DNA from: Triplophysa rosa | Taxonomy: Eukaryota > Chordata > Actinopteri > Cypriniformes > Nemacheilidae | NCBI RefSeq assembly: GCF_024868665.1 | Contig: NC_079906.1 | Span: forward strand, 10,364,833 to 10,428,832 | Direction: 5' to 3' | DNA: 64,000 nt | In this document: in pieces, positions 12,263 through 24,400 of the stretch | How positions within the stretch are numbered: the first letter of the stretch is position 1 | Layout: every line of letters begins with the position of its first letter | Made by a program: the position numbers and the translations under genes | The notes under the pieces: model-generated | Told to the model about the DNA's origin: nothing | Database searches by the model: none | Seen by the model: only the letters and a program-made list of their open reading frames with translations

Positions 12263-12990
12263 TCTTGCCTCATGTCTTTGACTTAAAAAGAACTTTAAAG
12301 CTTTGCATGATTATTTTTTTTGTGTGAGAAAACAACACTACTCATTTTTATTGATAGAGTTATGTGGTAAGATGTGTTCCTGGATAAACATCTTTTGTTG
12401 GTCTTGTCAAAGAATCACAATGATAGCTTAAACGCCACCCACATAAAACAGGACAACAATTGGTTGACAAAAAATGGTATACAAGCCCTAACCCTAACAT
12501 TCAGTTTAAACCCAGTCAAACACTCTGATTTGTTGATAGCTATAATGTTTATCCAGGATCACGTAGTAGTAGGTGAAATCACATTCACTGAATCAGATTG
12601 TTCTTACTGTTTGTTATCGACGTGAAGCTAACCGATACGATTGTGGCGACACCTGCAGGTTACAATAACTTACTGCCACTGAATAAAGCCTTCACAAGCA
12701 TTACACATTTTCGATTTTGACGTACTTGTCACAGTTGTCAAGTTTTAATGTATGTACTTACTAGTTATGAAATGGACGAAAATACATTCATTTGTCAGCA
12801 CAGCAAAAGAAGCATTGATATAAGTTACAAATAAACTACAAAGCTTAGCTGTAATGACTGAAAATGAATGATGCTTTTAATGAAATTGTCATTTATACCA
12901 GTAATTGTTAGCCTTTGTATTATCATTATGGAAAATTATCCATTAACATCCAGAATATGCTAAACAATAGACATTCGTTCATTTCCATTA
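12263..12990. other. Intergenic, no gene
   Basis: AT-rich sequence just past ajm1. It has an 83-codon chance frame and two TAACCC units near 12487, too few to call a telomeric repeat. Nothing else was recognised. Confidence 0.5.
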
Positions 12991-12992
12991 TA

Positions 12993-13420
12993 GGGATAGT
13001 TTACAAAAAAAATGCTTTCTGGGTGGTCGTGGCCTAATGGCTAGAGAGTCGGACTCGTGACCAGTTCAATTCTCAGGGCCGGCAGGTAACGACTGAGGTG
13101 CCTTTGAGCAAGGCACCTTACCCCTACTTGCTCCCCGGGCGCTGCAGTGATAGGAGCCGGGTGTACGTGTGTTCACTACTCACTGGATGGGTTAAATGCA
13201 GAAGTCACATTTCGGGTATGGGTCACCATATCTGACAAATAGGTCACTTTCACTTCTTCTGTGGAACACAAAAGAATATATTTTAAGAAATGTCTCAGTA
13301 GTTTTGTGTCCATACAATGGAGGACAATGGAGGGGGTCAATGTTGTTCTTCGAAATATCTTTTTTTGTGTTCTGCAGAAGAAAGAAAGCCATACAGGTTT
13401 GAAATGACGTGAGATTAGTA
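12993..13420. mobile_element. Palindromic MITE remnant interrupted by a SINE
   Basis: The left edge (GGGATAGTTTAC) and the right arm (CACAAAAGAATATATTTT, ATACAGGTTTGAAATGACG) match the arms of the near-complete palindromic element at 40817-41130 in this window. The SINE at 13022-13250 separates them, so the palindromic element is the older insertion and has lost material. This element type is very abundant in cyprinid genomes; the statement of abundance is from memory. Confidence 0.65.
13022..13250 (+). mobile_element. tRNA-derived SINE (DANA/HE1-like)
   Basis: A pol III A-box-like segment (GTGGCCTAATGGCTAGAGAG) is followed by a B-box-like GTTCAATTC. Then comes a body with GAGCAAGGCACC and CTCCCCGGGCGCTGCAG, and a tail with GATGGGTTAAATGCAGA and TCACTTTCACTT. 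This layout is the one I know from tRNA-derived SINEs of cyprinid fish. The middle is shorter than usual, so the copy carries an internal deletion. The family name is from memory. Confidence 0.8.
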
Positions 13421-13479
13421 AGCGTTGAAACCATTTTTAATTTTAAGTGAACAGTACATCTGGTTTCAAACATATGCAT

Positions 13480-16400
13480 TTAAAAGGCCAAATTAAGATA
13501 AGAAGCACTCAGTTCAAGATGTGAACGAATAAAAAGATCACCATTTATTGCTGCAATGAACTTGCTCTGAGGTCTTGTGAAGGTTTCTTGTTGAACTACC
13601 TCAGCCAACTCCAGCGAATCCACTGCAAGAAATTTATTCACAATGACCTTTCAGATAGTGATTAGCTTGAAAACATGTATTACACAAGAAAATAATGTAA
13701 GGCTTTTATAATGTCAAATTAAACTGCAAACCTTTTTCAGCATTTCTCAAGGTATATATTTCAACACATTTTTATTTAATCAGTGTAATTTAAAACGGGA
13801 CCTCAATGATCATTATATGCAAGCAAACAAAAAAGATTGTAATTTTGTATTACCTCTCATTGGATATTATGAATGTTTTTGCATAAATATACACAAGTAG
13901 TATGATATAAGTGTAGACCATTTTTGTCTGACATCACATGTTCATGTTGGTGTGAAAACATACAATAAAATTGCTGAAGGCAGCGAGGAAGCTCAGAGCT
14001 AAGATGCAGGTTGCCGGGAAACAGGAAGCCGAGCGAACTTCCAGGCACTTTAGGCTGTGGGCAGGGTGATAAATGTAGGGCTGCTGGGAAAGCATATGAA
14101 CAGTGAACTGATACAGCAGCCTTCAGGAAAAACTGCATAAACGGGAAGCCATCTACGTTTGTACAGTAACTGCCTGCAGTACCATTTCTCAATATCAGAC
14201 CTCCTTTACGAAGGATACTTGTATAAATCCTAATGTTGATTTGTACTGCATTGTCATTTTGCGCCACCCAAATTCTCTGCCAAAAATAATAACAAAGCTG
14301 TTTTTGATTAGGTAGCATCACATTATAATGTTACATGCAATGCATAGTCAATTTAGTTGCCTTGCATAACATAACATGTAAATGCAACATATTTAAGCTT
14401 CTAAATGTTTATGCCTTATTTATAAACCCTTATGGACATTATCTCCGTACCCAGTAGAGGGCGGTAGATATCTATTCTAGTATGAGTCAGAATGAGTCAC
14501 GGGTGATTCATCTGCTGTAAGGGGGAGATGAGCTGCTGTTGTGTTTGTAACCACCACATGCCCAAACACATCCCAGCCCACATGATCACCAGGTGCTGTC
14601 AGCATGGCCAAAGCACAAGTCATCCCACAACTTTAGTGAATGACTATAGAATCATGTCAGTATTACAATGGTCTGGTTTTCACACTGCCCTATAACCTTG
14701 CTTTCAAAATAAGATACAGATATTTACTTTATTACTCTTTCAGTCTTTTTAAGTAAGGGATAATATATCTATAATAAATAGAAATTGTATATAGAAATTA
14801 TTGTGTTCTATTATTGAAAAATGTAAGGTATATCGTTTTTTCAGCACAATTTACAACAAATGGTTGTTGTGCATGCACGCTCACATCTCACAGTGTCACT
14901 TCACGAAGCCGATACCATTTCCAGCAACTCGCACGCTTCCTCTGAAGTCGATATTCTCGCTCTAGCAGTTTACATAAAATTGTGAAAATGGTTGGCCGTG
15001 CTGTTGTAAACCAGTCCCCTGGGTCAGCTTGTGGGAGGTTTGGCTGTTAGGCCAGCAATGCACAAATATACTTCCATGTACACGCACAGAGTGTCTTCTT
15101 CAAAATACTGGTATTGATTTGGTGAGGACTGGATAAATTATGACAGGTTGGAGAATCCCATGATACATAAATATGTTATTTACAGATTAAGGGTACAGAT
15201 GCCTGCAAAACATTTGAATCCCTTTAGATGGGTAATTTCCCCACCTTCTGTCCTGTGTAGGAGCAAAGATGACTCAGAATCAGCAACCATGCACACATTC
15301 TTTGTTTTCCGAACTTTGTACAGAAGAGGACAGCTGTGTCATTAAAGACTTTGATCAGCCGAAGACACCTGTATATATATGTATTCACACATATGTCATG
15401 TTTTGCATATACTGCCTGCAATGTTGTTGATTCTGTGCTCTGAATGTTGGGGGCATCTGTTTTTGTGGGTGAAATACTAAATCTCATCAGCCATTCTGGG
15501 AAATAATGAGTCACCATTAAAGGTCCAAAAGAACTGTAGTGTACCGAATATCAACCTTTGCTCTCCTAAACTTAATCATATGGTCATCTGAGAATGAGCT
15601 CATCTGCAGAACCCTTGTGTTACTGTTTGTCACTATGGTTTGGGAAAAAGGGCATTCTATTGTCCATAAGGAAACCCCATGATCTAAGTCACCATGGTAA
15701 ACATCATAACAGAGTCAGAAATCACCCTATATTTATCACAGATAATGGAGACCAGTGTGACCTAAATGGAGTGAAGTGTCATGATGACCATAACAGTCCT
15801 GTTCTGTACATCCAAACAACCCGTTGTCCATCTAAAAATCACATATAGAATAAAAACTTAAGAGCACATCATGTCCCTCCCTTTGTGCAGCCAAAATGTT
15901 GTTGTTTTAGTTCAGTTTTAAAGGGGCATGGTTGGGTAATTCTCCTGGAGTCACTTGTGTTCCGAGAGTAAAAACATAATATTTTACAATTATCGCAATT
16001 ATTGTTAGCTTGTAAAGGTGTGTCTCCTTTGCTTTCAACGTGGATTATATTTAAAATAGGCTCAAAGCAAGATTTGAAGCCCTTTACATTTTTATGACAG
16101 CCTGCTAAATGCATCAGATTGGATAACACAAATGCATCAAAACAGCATGCTGAAGTGATGACTGCGCTAATCTCGCTCCTTAGAATCCAGAGACATTGCC
16201 AATGGCCGTTTACTGTTACAGGCGAATGGGAAGGGCTGGTAATGTCAGTACCGCTCTCTTCACTAATAGATATTGATTGCTGCATGGTTTCCTAGGCTGT
16301 AGTGGAATCATTTCTTAGCTCAGAGCCATTTCTGATCATCGTGAAAAACCAGAAATTAAACAGGTTTGTGCTTTCCTGGAAAACACAAGCCTGCTGCGTG

Positions 16401-16970
16401 GCAGTAATAGCTTGTTTTCAGTACACACAGGAAACCAAGATGTTAAGGGGAATCCTGACACAGAAAAGACCCTCCTTAACTTACTCAGTTGCCCGCCCTC
16501 ACCTCTCTCACACTTTCACTCACAAACACAGGCAACGCCTGAGTCATTATTTCACATTCTTTAAAACTGAAGTTATTTTTTCAAAGAAAATAGTGAGTTC
16601 TTACAACGGCTGTCATTTTAAGTCTTTCATTTAGTGTGAATTTAGTGCCACACCAAGGCCTTCGGATTGAATGCAATGATTGGACGAACATTTATGGACC
16701 TGGACCTTCCACAGAAGATTTACTTGGCCGTACTTACTTACCTATTAGGATGTGAGACTTTCCAACAATTCTATTTTACAAGGTGGCAATTTTGAAATAT
16801 TTTTGTGACATATTCCGAATTCCTGTGAGACCAGGTTGATCCCTTTCAACCAGTAAAACAAAACATTTCTGGAAAGAGTCTTGTACTCTGCTTTTAAAAC
16901 ATGTAAAGTTTTAGAAAAGCAGTGATGATAAAATGGAAAATGATAAAACTTAAATAATATAAATATAATC
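13480..16970. other. Intergenic, no gene recognised
   Basis: AT-rich single-copy-looking sequence. Open frames of up to 154 codons occur on the minus strand but lack protein-like composition, splice context or family similarity. The part around 16140-16330 is somewhat richer in balanced sequence and could be a conserved element; only alignment to other fish would show it. Confidence 0.4.
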
Positions 16971-16976
16971 ATTTAT

Positions 16977-17190
16977 ATAGACCACTTGGCAAGGTGTAAA
17001 CACTGGTCCAGAGGCACTTCAGGTTTCATTTTTATGTTTCAATTCTTACATGCATAATTAAATCTTTAAGATATTTGTTAAACATTTTGATTCGGTTATA
17101 AATGTTCTGTTGGTTGTACTTTGTTCAAACGTTTGTGTAATATTAAATACTGAAACGGGAAGTTCTTCTGGACCAGTGTTGAACCAGCGT
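16977..17190. repeat. Dispersed repeat, copy 1 (TATAGACCAC family)
   Basis: This stretch matches the element at 53526-53709 over most of its length. Shared blocks include TATAGACCACTT, GTAAACACTGGTC, TTGATTCGGTTATAA, GTTCTGTTG and GTTCTTCTGGA. This copy lacks the clear right terminal repeat of copy 2, so it is truncated or diverged at that end. Confidence 0.7.
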
Positions 17191-19985
17191 TGTTTACGTC
17201 AACTAAATTGGTCTTTTCCATCTTATATCAACAATGAAACATTTTATTACATTTTTGTCAATTAACACATTACCACTCTTCTTATACCAACAATTTAACA
17301 TTTTACTAAATTTCCTATCAATTGACACCTTACCACTGCACATCCACAAGGTCAGGCCAAATAACCCCTTAGGCTGTGTTCAAGAGGCAGACTAACCCGC
17401 ATATCCTTAGATCAGCCCTAAACTTAACCCCAACCTACCCATTAACCCTCCACTGATCTTGACCTCAACCCTGTATCTGTCAGCTCTAAAGCCAGGTCAT
17501 GAGCCATGCCATAAAGAGACAATTAATGCCTAAAAGCTGCTCTGTGAAAAAGTCCATTATGTTACTCACTAGCAAGTTACAAATCGTCATAAATAGCACA
17601 TTGGTTATTTTGCAGGTTTTCTATGAAACTATTTGTGCTTCTAGGAGAAAATATGGCTTGCATGTGCATACTCATCACTTGATGGGGTCAGCTATGGGAC
17701 AAACAACACTGTGTGTTTTCACAATTGCTGCACTGCAGTTTATCTTTGAGCTAGGAAAGATGATCAGGCCTTAATGCAAATGCTCTGATGAGTCAGAATA
17801 AAGTCCCGAAAGTACATCTCAACCAGGTGCTGCCAGATGATCTACATTTGCTTCTGCAAATGTCAGATGGCATTATGTACAACAGGGTTTTATGTTTCAT
17901 CTGGAAGTATTGATTCGCTATAGTATTTAAAGGACGTCCAGTATTCTCAATATAAGAATATCTGCCTCTGACAAAAGATGTGCACAATGCACAATATATA
18001 CAAAGATATATAGGATGGTTCTAAACACACACCTGTTTAGTGTAAACGTATAATTTTCACATGGCTTTTAAAAATCTTGTGCTGTACAGTGGCATACACA
18101 AAGGGTAGCATAGATGTGATGCCTCATACTGTAAATGACAGTAGTTTGTGGTGCAGGTGGCAAATATCGACCATTAAAATCTTGACATACTGTCAGTCTT
18201 AGCTGATGACTCACTGTTGTGTAAAGGTTTTGGTCAGACCGCACACACTTGCGGTCTAAGTATGGATCAGAAATTTGTGGCTGACATTTAATGACCTTCA
18301 CTGTAAACTTGAGAGGAGTTTGAAAACATCCTTGTAACATTTCAACGCAATATTTTTTGTTGACATACAATATTAATTCAGTACTCTGCTATTGATAATA
18401 ATTCTACCTGGGAGCTTATAATCTGTAGTTAAAATATTGTACTGATAAATTAATTGAAACTGTGTTTAGACTGTCTTTGAAATGAGCAGTTTAACTAGAT
18501 TCCAGAGGTGTCTATTTCAAAGAACTGCCTATTCTTTGTCAATGACCTTTCCTTCTTTTTAGCACAAAAAAAAACTTTCTCTTGTTTCATTCAAAGCAAA
18601 GCTAAAACGAAAGCCCCTGGGGATGACCATTTGAGCTGTTAGTTTTAGGGGATCTCTTTTGTTCCTAGAGAAAGACCAAGACATAAATATGAGTGGTGTT
18701 TCTATCATCTTCTGAGTTCGTTGGTATGAGCATTCCAACATTTGACACACACACAAGCACAGACATAAACTTGCAAATATATTCTTTATATTTAGCCTAC
18801 ACATAGACACTAACTGTGTAAAATTAAACTGCTAGTATCCATTGTTCAAAGTTAGAGTAATCTCTATGAACAATAAATAACTGTTCGCAATTGAATACTG
18901 TGGAGATGTTCTGTTCCAGATATCAGTGAATTACGTAATGTGTGATGCTCATTTTTGGTTAGGACAAAAACCATGCTGACTTGGAATAAGAAAAGCTATT
19001 TCACATGAGTTGATTTTTCCTCTCAAATGTCTTATTTCCTTTACAAGTTACATCAGCTTATGTATTGACGTTCAGTAGTCTTTCAAAATGTTTAATATTT
19101 TGATGTCTGGGTAGGGTACATTCAATTTCTTGCTCTCCTTGTGTAATGTTTCTAAAATCTTGAAGGAGCATTGCAACATCTGTCAGCTTAACCTGAATGC
19201 TTTATTATTCAAGGTCCATTCCAGTGGCAATACATAAAAAGTGCATGTATGCTAAGTAATCAAGTGCCCTTTGTTGACCCAAAGGTATTACACACCACCC
19301 ATTTGCAATGCTGTGGGCACAGACTTTGGCCTTAGGCAGAATTTGTCAAAGGAGCTTGTTGCTCAAACTGCCATCCATCCTGCACTTAATGAAATTAAAT
19401 CTTTGTTAATAAGAGCAAAGGCCTTCTTTTTAACTAAGCAGGAGCCTGTCTGAGCCATAAGGTCCTTGTAGTGACAACAAGGCCACCAAATCTGCTCCCT
19501 GTTTCAATCCTCTCTCTGTTTCAACCAGACCATTCTTTCATTAGAGCAGTGTGTCAGTGTCACTCGTAATAGTGAAAATGATTAATCTGGTCACTGAGAC
19601 CTCTCTTTTACTTAATCAAGACTGTCATATTGGGAATGCATTGTGATGGTCATGTGTGCATATACTGTATAAGAACAAATACGGAGGAACTGGGCTAGTT
19701 GTCACGTTGTACAAATGTCAGCAATACATATCTATCAATGAATGAGCACCTAATAAACACTGATACAGTACATCAAGGAAGAGCTCTGCATATAAATAAC
19801 AACACAATGCTTAGCATGTGTCCTTTCTCTTGCTCTAAAATGAATAAAAAAAATGCTTGTTCAATAATCTTTTTTAATAAATAATCATTTTGATGACATA
19901 AATCTAAATGTTTATGCATTAAACTAATAAATGTATACAATTTATGAATAATAACATTTGTTTTTCAAAACCATGCTTTGATATT
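17191..19985. other. Intergenic, no gene recognised
   Basis: AT-rich sequence with only short chance frames. No coding exon, RNA gene or complete mobile element was recognised. The segment near 17395-17470 is rich in TAACCC-like words but not tandem. Confidence 0.4.
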
Positions 19986-19992
19986 TCCTTAA

Positions 19993-20575
19993 AGGGGTCA
20001 TATGGAGGAAGTACGTGTTTTTCTGTGTTTTTGGTGTGTTATAAGTTGCCCATGCATGTATTAGACACGTAAAATTGCACAAATGAAAGTGTGGGAACAA
20101 AAGATGCATTCTATCTAAAAGCGAATGCTCAACCAGACTTGCCTGAAACGCCTCGTGTAACCACACCCCGGCGAATCTACGTAACTTTGTAACATGATTT
20201 GACTAAGACCGCCCAAATCTACACGTAGTTAAAGTGGGCATAATTGTAAATCTCATTGTATCGTCTGTCAGTACAATTGCTTTGGAACCTGATGTTCCGA
20301 ATATGGTAAGAGGCGTTACATTTCCGTGAAATGCTTGCAGTATTTGACCAATCACTACGCACTGGTGAACTGGCCAATCATAGCACACCTCGCTTTTCAG
20401 AGCCATGAGCTTTGTAAAAAATCAGCGCGTTTCAGAGAGGCGGGGCAAAGAGGAGATACAAAGATGCACGGTATGTGGAAAATACAGCGTTTTTTAAACT
20501 TTAAATGCTGTATACACATTGCGTTACATCTAAAACAAACAATAATATTTGTTTTAGCCATGCAATATGACTCCT
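19993..20575. mobile_element. TTAA-flanked inverted-repeat element, about 583 bp
   Basis: The element is flanked by TTAA at 19989-19992 and 20576-20579. The left end reads TTAAAGGGGTCATAT and the right end, reversed, TTAAAGGAGTCATAT. The interior is richer in GC and CpG (about 20120-20460) than its surroundings and has no transposase frame. A TTAA target duplication is known for piggyBac and Kolobok elements; the sequence alone does not tell them apart. Confidence 0.7.
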
Positions 20576-20579
20576 TTAA

Positions 20580-21788
20580 ATATATATTTTTGTTATTTCA
20601 AACGTTTTAGCACTTCAACTGCAATTTAATAACAATTAAGAAGGTTTGAATTTTAAGCAGCTGCTCCACATGAATTGAATTATTGTGGAAATTGTGTCTA
20701 TGTGCAGAAGTAGCATTCGGCAGATGCTTTTTAATTGACTGTCACTACACTAATAACATGACCAGGCTCCCTGAAGGAACCTGCCGAAAGTGCTCTGTGA
20801 CATTTAACCTGCTACACTACCTTTGTATTAGCAGCCTAGATCTTCAACCGTTACGTTACCCTGTCCTCAGCCTTACCTGTGGCACGTCCTGCCAAGATGG
20901 CACATTCTCTCCTTTGTTTTTCCTGATCTGTGCATTTTACTGCTGAGCACTGTGCTGTTATTCATATGCACTGCAACATATCTGTGTTTTATATCAGAGG
21001 TTTGTGCTCATGCATTGAAAGTAGTTCAGCTGACATTTGTGTATGTCAGCATCAAGGTTGTGAAATGAGACGGCTTCAGATGAGCGGCGACTGCACTTCG
21101 AATCACGGGCTTCCCCTTCAAGACCATACAAACCACAGCGCCACCCCAGCACATCTGACTATAAACCATGCAGAACTTCCTCTCAAATGAGAAAAGTGCA
21201 GCCAGCACTGCAAAACTCACAGGCAATGGGAATATTCATACTCTTGGTAGTAAGGTTAATTTTAACAGACAAACTTAAAATAAAGCTATGAAGATACGCA
21301 AAAGTTAAACCCTCTACGCAGGAAGTGTGTCAGTAATGTCCGCATTGTTTCTATCTCCAAGAAGCAGAGTAAACACTTTCCTGAGGGCGGCATATGACCA
21401 CCGTCCATATGGTTGCTTCTCACTTTGATGCTAATTTAAACAACCTGGTGTGTATATTTGGGAGGGGAACAAATATTTCAGGCTGGAACGTTACTGCATT
21501 TGGAAAGTGAATGAACTAAAGATAGAAATCATAGTCAACAACTTACTAAAAATAGTCCACTTTGTTCCTTAAACAGATATAATGGTACTTAAATAGACTT
21601 TTATCTCATTACACTAAACCTGCTAGTTACCCAGTGTACTGAGAACATTCCTTTAATCATCCTGTGCCTTTTAACTGGGCCATTCTAAAACAACACTAGT
21701 CACATGATAAGATTTTGCACTTTTTTTTAAATCAGCACTTTCTATTCTTAGAGCGTACATAGAGAGTACATATTAAGATCAAAATGTA
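20580..21788. other. Intergenic, no gene recognised
   Basis: Only chance frames of up to about 90 codons are present, and I see no repeat boundaries in this stretch. Confidence 0.4.
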
Positions 21789-21792
21789 TTAA

Positions 21793-22495
21793 AGCGGATG
21801 TAACACACACACTTTCTGCCAATCTCATATTAATCTTGAGTACCTATAGAGTAGTATTGCATACTTCGTATCTTCGAAGAGTCTTTAGTTTGATCACATT
21901 TATTAAAGACGGATACATACAGCTGTACGATTATTTCAGAAATCAGATGTCCTCCTGAACGCGTGCGGGGGGGTGGTTAGAGTGGGGGCAGAACTGAAGC
22001 ACGAGCACATGCACATCGCATTATCTCTGCATAACTGTTGATTCACTATAAGTTCATGTGGTGTACCTTATGCACATATGCACCGATTGCCAACAAAACA
22101 CAGACATTTGACTCAGTGTCACTTACCGCGTGCGGTTCACGACCAGCATCTTTTACCGCTCCATCTATCAGTTTCAAACGATCTGCGGATCCAGCGTTAT
22201 ATCCACCGTTTATATAGCATTCCACACCCAAATGCAGTGAACAAACAAACAGCTGAACTTCGCGAACGAAGGGGCACATTGATGGGCGGGATCTTTCTCC
22301 CACTCTCCATGGTTGACGCGTGGGCGTGCTTTTCCGGGAGAATTTCATGTTCTAAAATTTGTATTGTATCGAGCACAAAAATACTGCATCATACGTCCAA
22401 CTTGTTTTTTGACAAGTTGACCATGTCAAGCAAGAAGCCAGCACATTTAACATAGTGAAGAAGTCAGAATGCATGAAACAATGTGGCAACCCCCC
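21793..22495. mobile_element. TTAA-type non-autonomous element, family A copy 1
   Basis: This is about 703 bp, preceded by TTAA (21789-21792) and followed by a decayed TTTA. It matches the element at 38816-39591 throughout. Shared blocks include TTTCTGCCAATCTCATATTA, ATCTTGAGTACCTATA, TACAGCTGTACGATTATTTC, CCATCTATCAGTTTCAAACG and GTGAAGAAGTCAGAAT. On the minus strand both copies keep an exon-like stretch ending in the splice donor GCACGCG|GTAAG or its close variant (copy 1 near 22126). The element may descend from a longer transposon whose promoter and first exon were retained. Confidence 0.7.
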
Positions 22496-22499
22496 TTTA

Positions 22500-22970
22500 T
22501 GGGATAGTTTACCTCATTCACACACCCTTATGCATGCAAGATATTTTGAGAAATAGGGACAAATGTTGTTTGGTTACTAACATTCATTTTTGTGGTGAAC
22601 TATGTCTTTTCTATCATGTAGTGAAAGTGGGTAGGCACAAGAGAAAATACAATGCTAACATTTTTTAAATGACATTTTGCGTGGCCTAGTTCCGGACATT
22701 TAGTTTGTAGTTCTGTTATGTTCCTGTTTTCCCCTCATTGTTACCATCAGTGTTTTGTAAGCTCCCTTAGTCCTTTATGTATTCAAGTCTTATGTTATGT
22801 TCTTTTTTAACTTTAATGCATTTTTTATTTTTCTTATTCTGGGCTTTTTGTCATTAGACCTACTACATTTGGATCTTGCCCTTTCTTTCTGAGAGACTTT
22901 CTGAACTCTGTTATGTTACCAACACGAGGGTGAGTAAAAGACTCCCAAAATGTTTGGATAAACTACAGTA
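22500..22970. mobile_element. Palindromic MITE remnant split by LTR-like sequence
   Basis: 22500-22615 (GGGATAGTTTACCTCATTC, AAGATATTTTGAGAAAT, GTTTGGTTACTAACATTC) and about 22920-22965 (ACGAGGGTGAGTAAAAGA) resemble the two arms of the palindromic MITE type. Between them lies about 300 bp of T-rich sequence resembling a decayed retroviral-type LTR. No clean duplication was found, so the nesting is tentative. Confidence 0.4.
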
Positions 22971-23940
22971 TATACTTTTAATATGTACAGATGATTTTAC
23001 TTAGATGTTATAGTTCTACCCAAAGTTCATTGCTTGACTAATTGCAGAAACGCAAGCTTGTGTTCGACTGTAACACAACCTTTGATGAATTACACCAAAT
23101 GTTTTGCTAACAAGTCCTCCGACCAATGAGAAGTCATAAACCACCAAGCATTCCAACTATTTGTGGAACGTTTTAAACTGCGTGCTGCATCTGCACAGCT
23201 GTGCTGAAGAAATAATGTCACTCACAAATGCTTCCACTGATTTTATCAGGAGAGGACAGAGACAGCTGTGTTCATTAAAGAGTCATCTCTATAATAATGC
23301 CCCAGAATTCCCCTTGTGTGAGTAAGTGTGCCTTCTGAGCACTTTAATCCTTTGAAATCGTAGAGGTTTTATATCATCATCTTGACAGGCAGCAGAAGTG
23401 TGTTTCTGTGGTCTGGGCAGTTGCTGGAGTGAGCGGAGATGAGGCCTACACCTGTTTCCCCAAAAGACTCTCCAGAGGAACTGAGCTTACGTTAGCCAAT
23501 GCTCCTTCATGCTTGTTGAAACTAACCTTTAGCATGAATCAATAGAGCACTGCAGACATCAACCCCCCTTGAAAATTCATGAGGTGACTTTTTTGTACAG
23601 GTGAGGCAAGACCATGGAGAAGAGAACAGTGATTTCATGCACTAACCACAGAAATACTGTACTCTAACGTGAGAGTCATTTCTATACACACTGACATGCT
23701 GAAGTGGGTCATGTGTCCTCAGGGATCAATAAGTTATTGCGGCTCTTTTGTATTTAGTTTGTGGGAATGAGTTCAGATTTAAAGGTGGGTTCTTCCAAAA
23801 ATCTAGTTGCTTTTTATTTGTAACCTGCTATTTTTATTATAAAAGAATTTAGTTTTAGCCATTAATCTTTTTTTACAATTAAAGATTTCTAGCTCATGTT
23901 CACTCTTTATCAGAATCGACTCCTTGTGACAAAGGGGACA
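22971..23940. other. Intergenic, no gene recognised
   Basis: No gene or repeat was recognised. The stretch is mixed in composition and could include conserved regulatory DNA, but nothing visible proves it. Confidence 0.35.
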
Positions 23941-23942
23941 CT

Positions 23943-24400
23943 TAAAGCGTTAGTTTTTAGGTTAGGTTTTAATTTGGTCATCATTTATTCACCCTTTATT
24001 ATTTCAAACCTGTATGACTTTCTTTCTTCTGCAGAACGCACAAAACGCACAAAAAAAAAAACATATTTAGTAGGGCTGCCTAACGATTAGTCGCAACTAA
24101 TCATTTACAAAAAGTTTTTGTTTACACAATATACAGTATGTGTGTATATAATAATTATGTATATATAATGTATATTTTAGAAATATTTACATATTTACAT
24201 AACGTATATACATTTTTATATTTATATATAATTTATATTATTTATAAATAGGCTATAAATATTTAATATAATTTGTTTTATTCTGCAAACGATTAGTCAA
24301 GACTAATCGTTAGGCAGCCCTACTTTGAAGAATGTTGGTAATCAAACAACGGAGGTAACCATTCACTTCTGTTGTATAGGCACAAAACCAATGCAAATCA
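23943..24400. mobile_element. Palindromic MITE interrupted by a hAT-like MITE
   Basis: The left arm (TCATTTATTCACCCT, TTTCAAACCTGTATGAC, TTCTTCTGCAGAACGC) and the central part after the insertion (TTTGAAGAATGTTGGTAATC, CAAACAACGGAGG) are collinear with the element at 40817-41130. They are separated by a second element at 24069-24324. The right arm is missing, so the host copy is truncated. Confidence 0.7.
24069..24324. mobile_element. Inverted-repeat MITE (hAT-like), nested
   Basis: Terminal inverted repeats of about 34 bp are nearly perfect. Both ends read AGTAGGGCTGCCTAACGATT inward, continuing with AGTC and ACTAATC separated by 3 bp. The centre is an AT-rich TATA/TGTA tract with no coding capacity. 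I could not see a convincing 8-bp duplication, so the superfamily is inferred from the terminal sequence only. Confidence 0.75.

Noticed and set aside
12480..12500. TAACCC units, possible interstitial telomere repeat
   Set aside because: Only two imperfect units, well within chance and common in fish intergenic DNA.
13857..14321. 154-codon frame on the minus strand
   Set aside because: Composition is not protein-like, there is no splice context or recognisable domain, and frames of this length are expected by chance in 44 kb.
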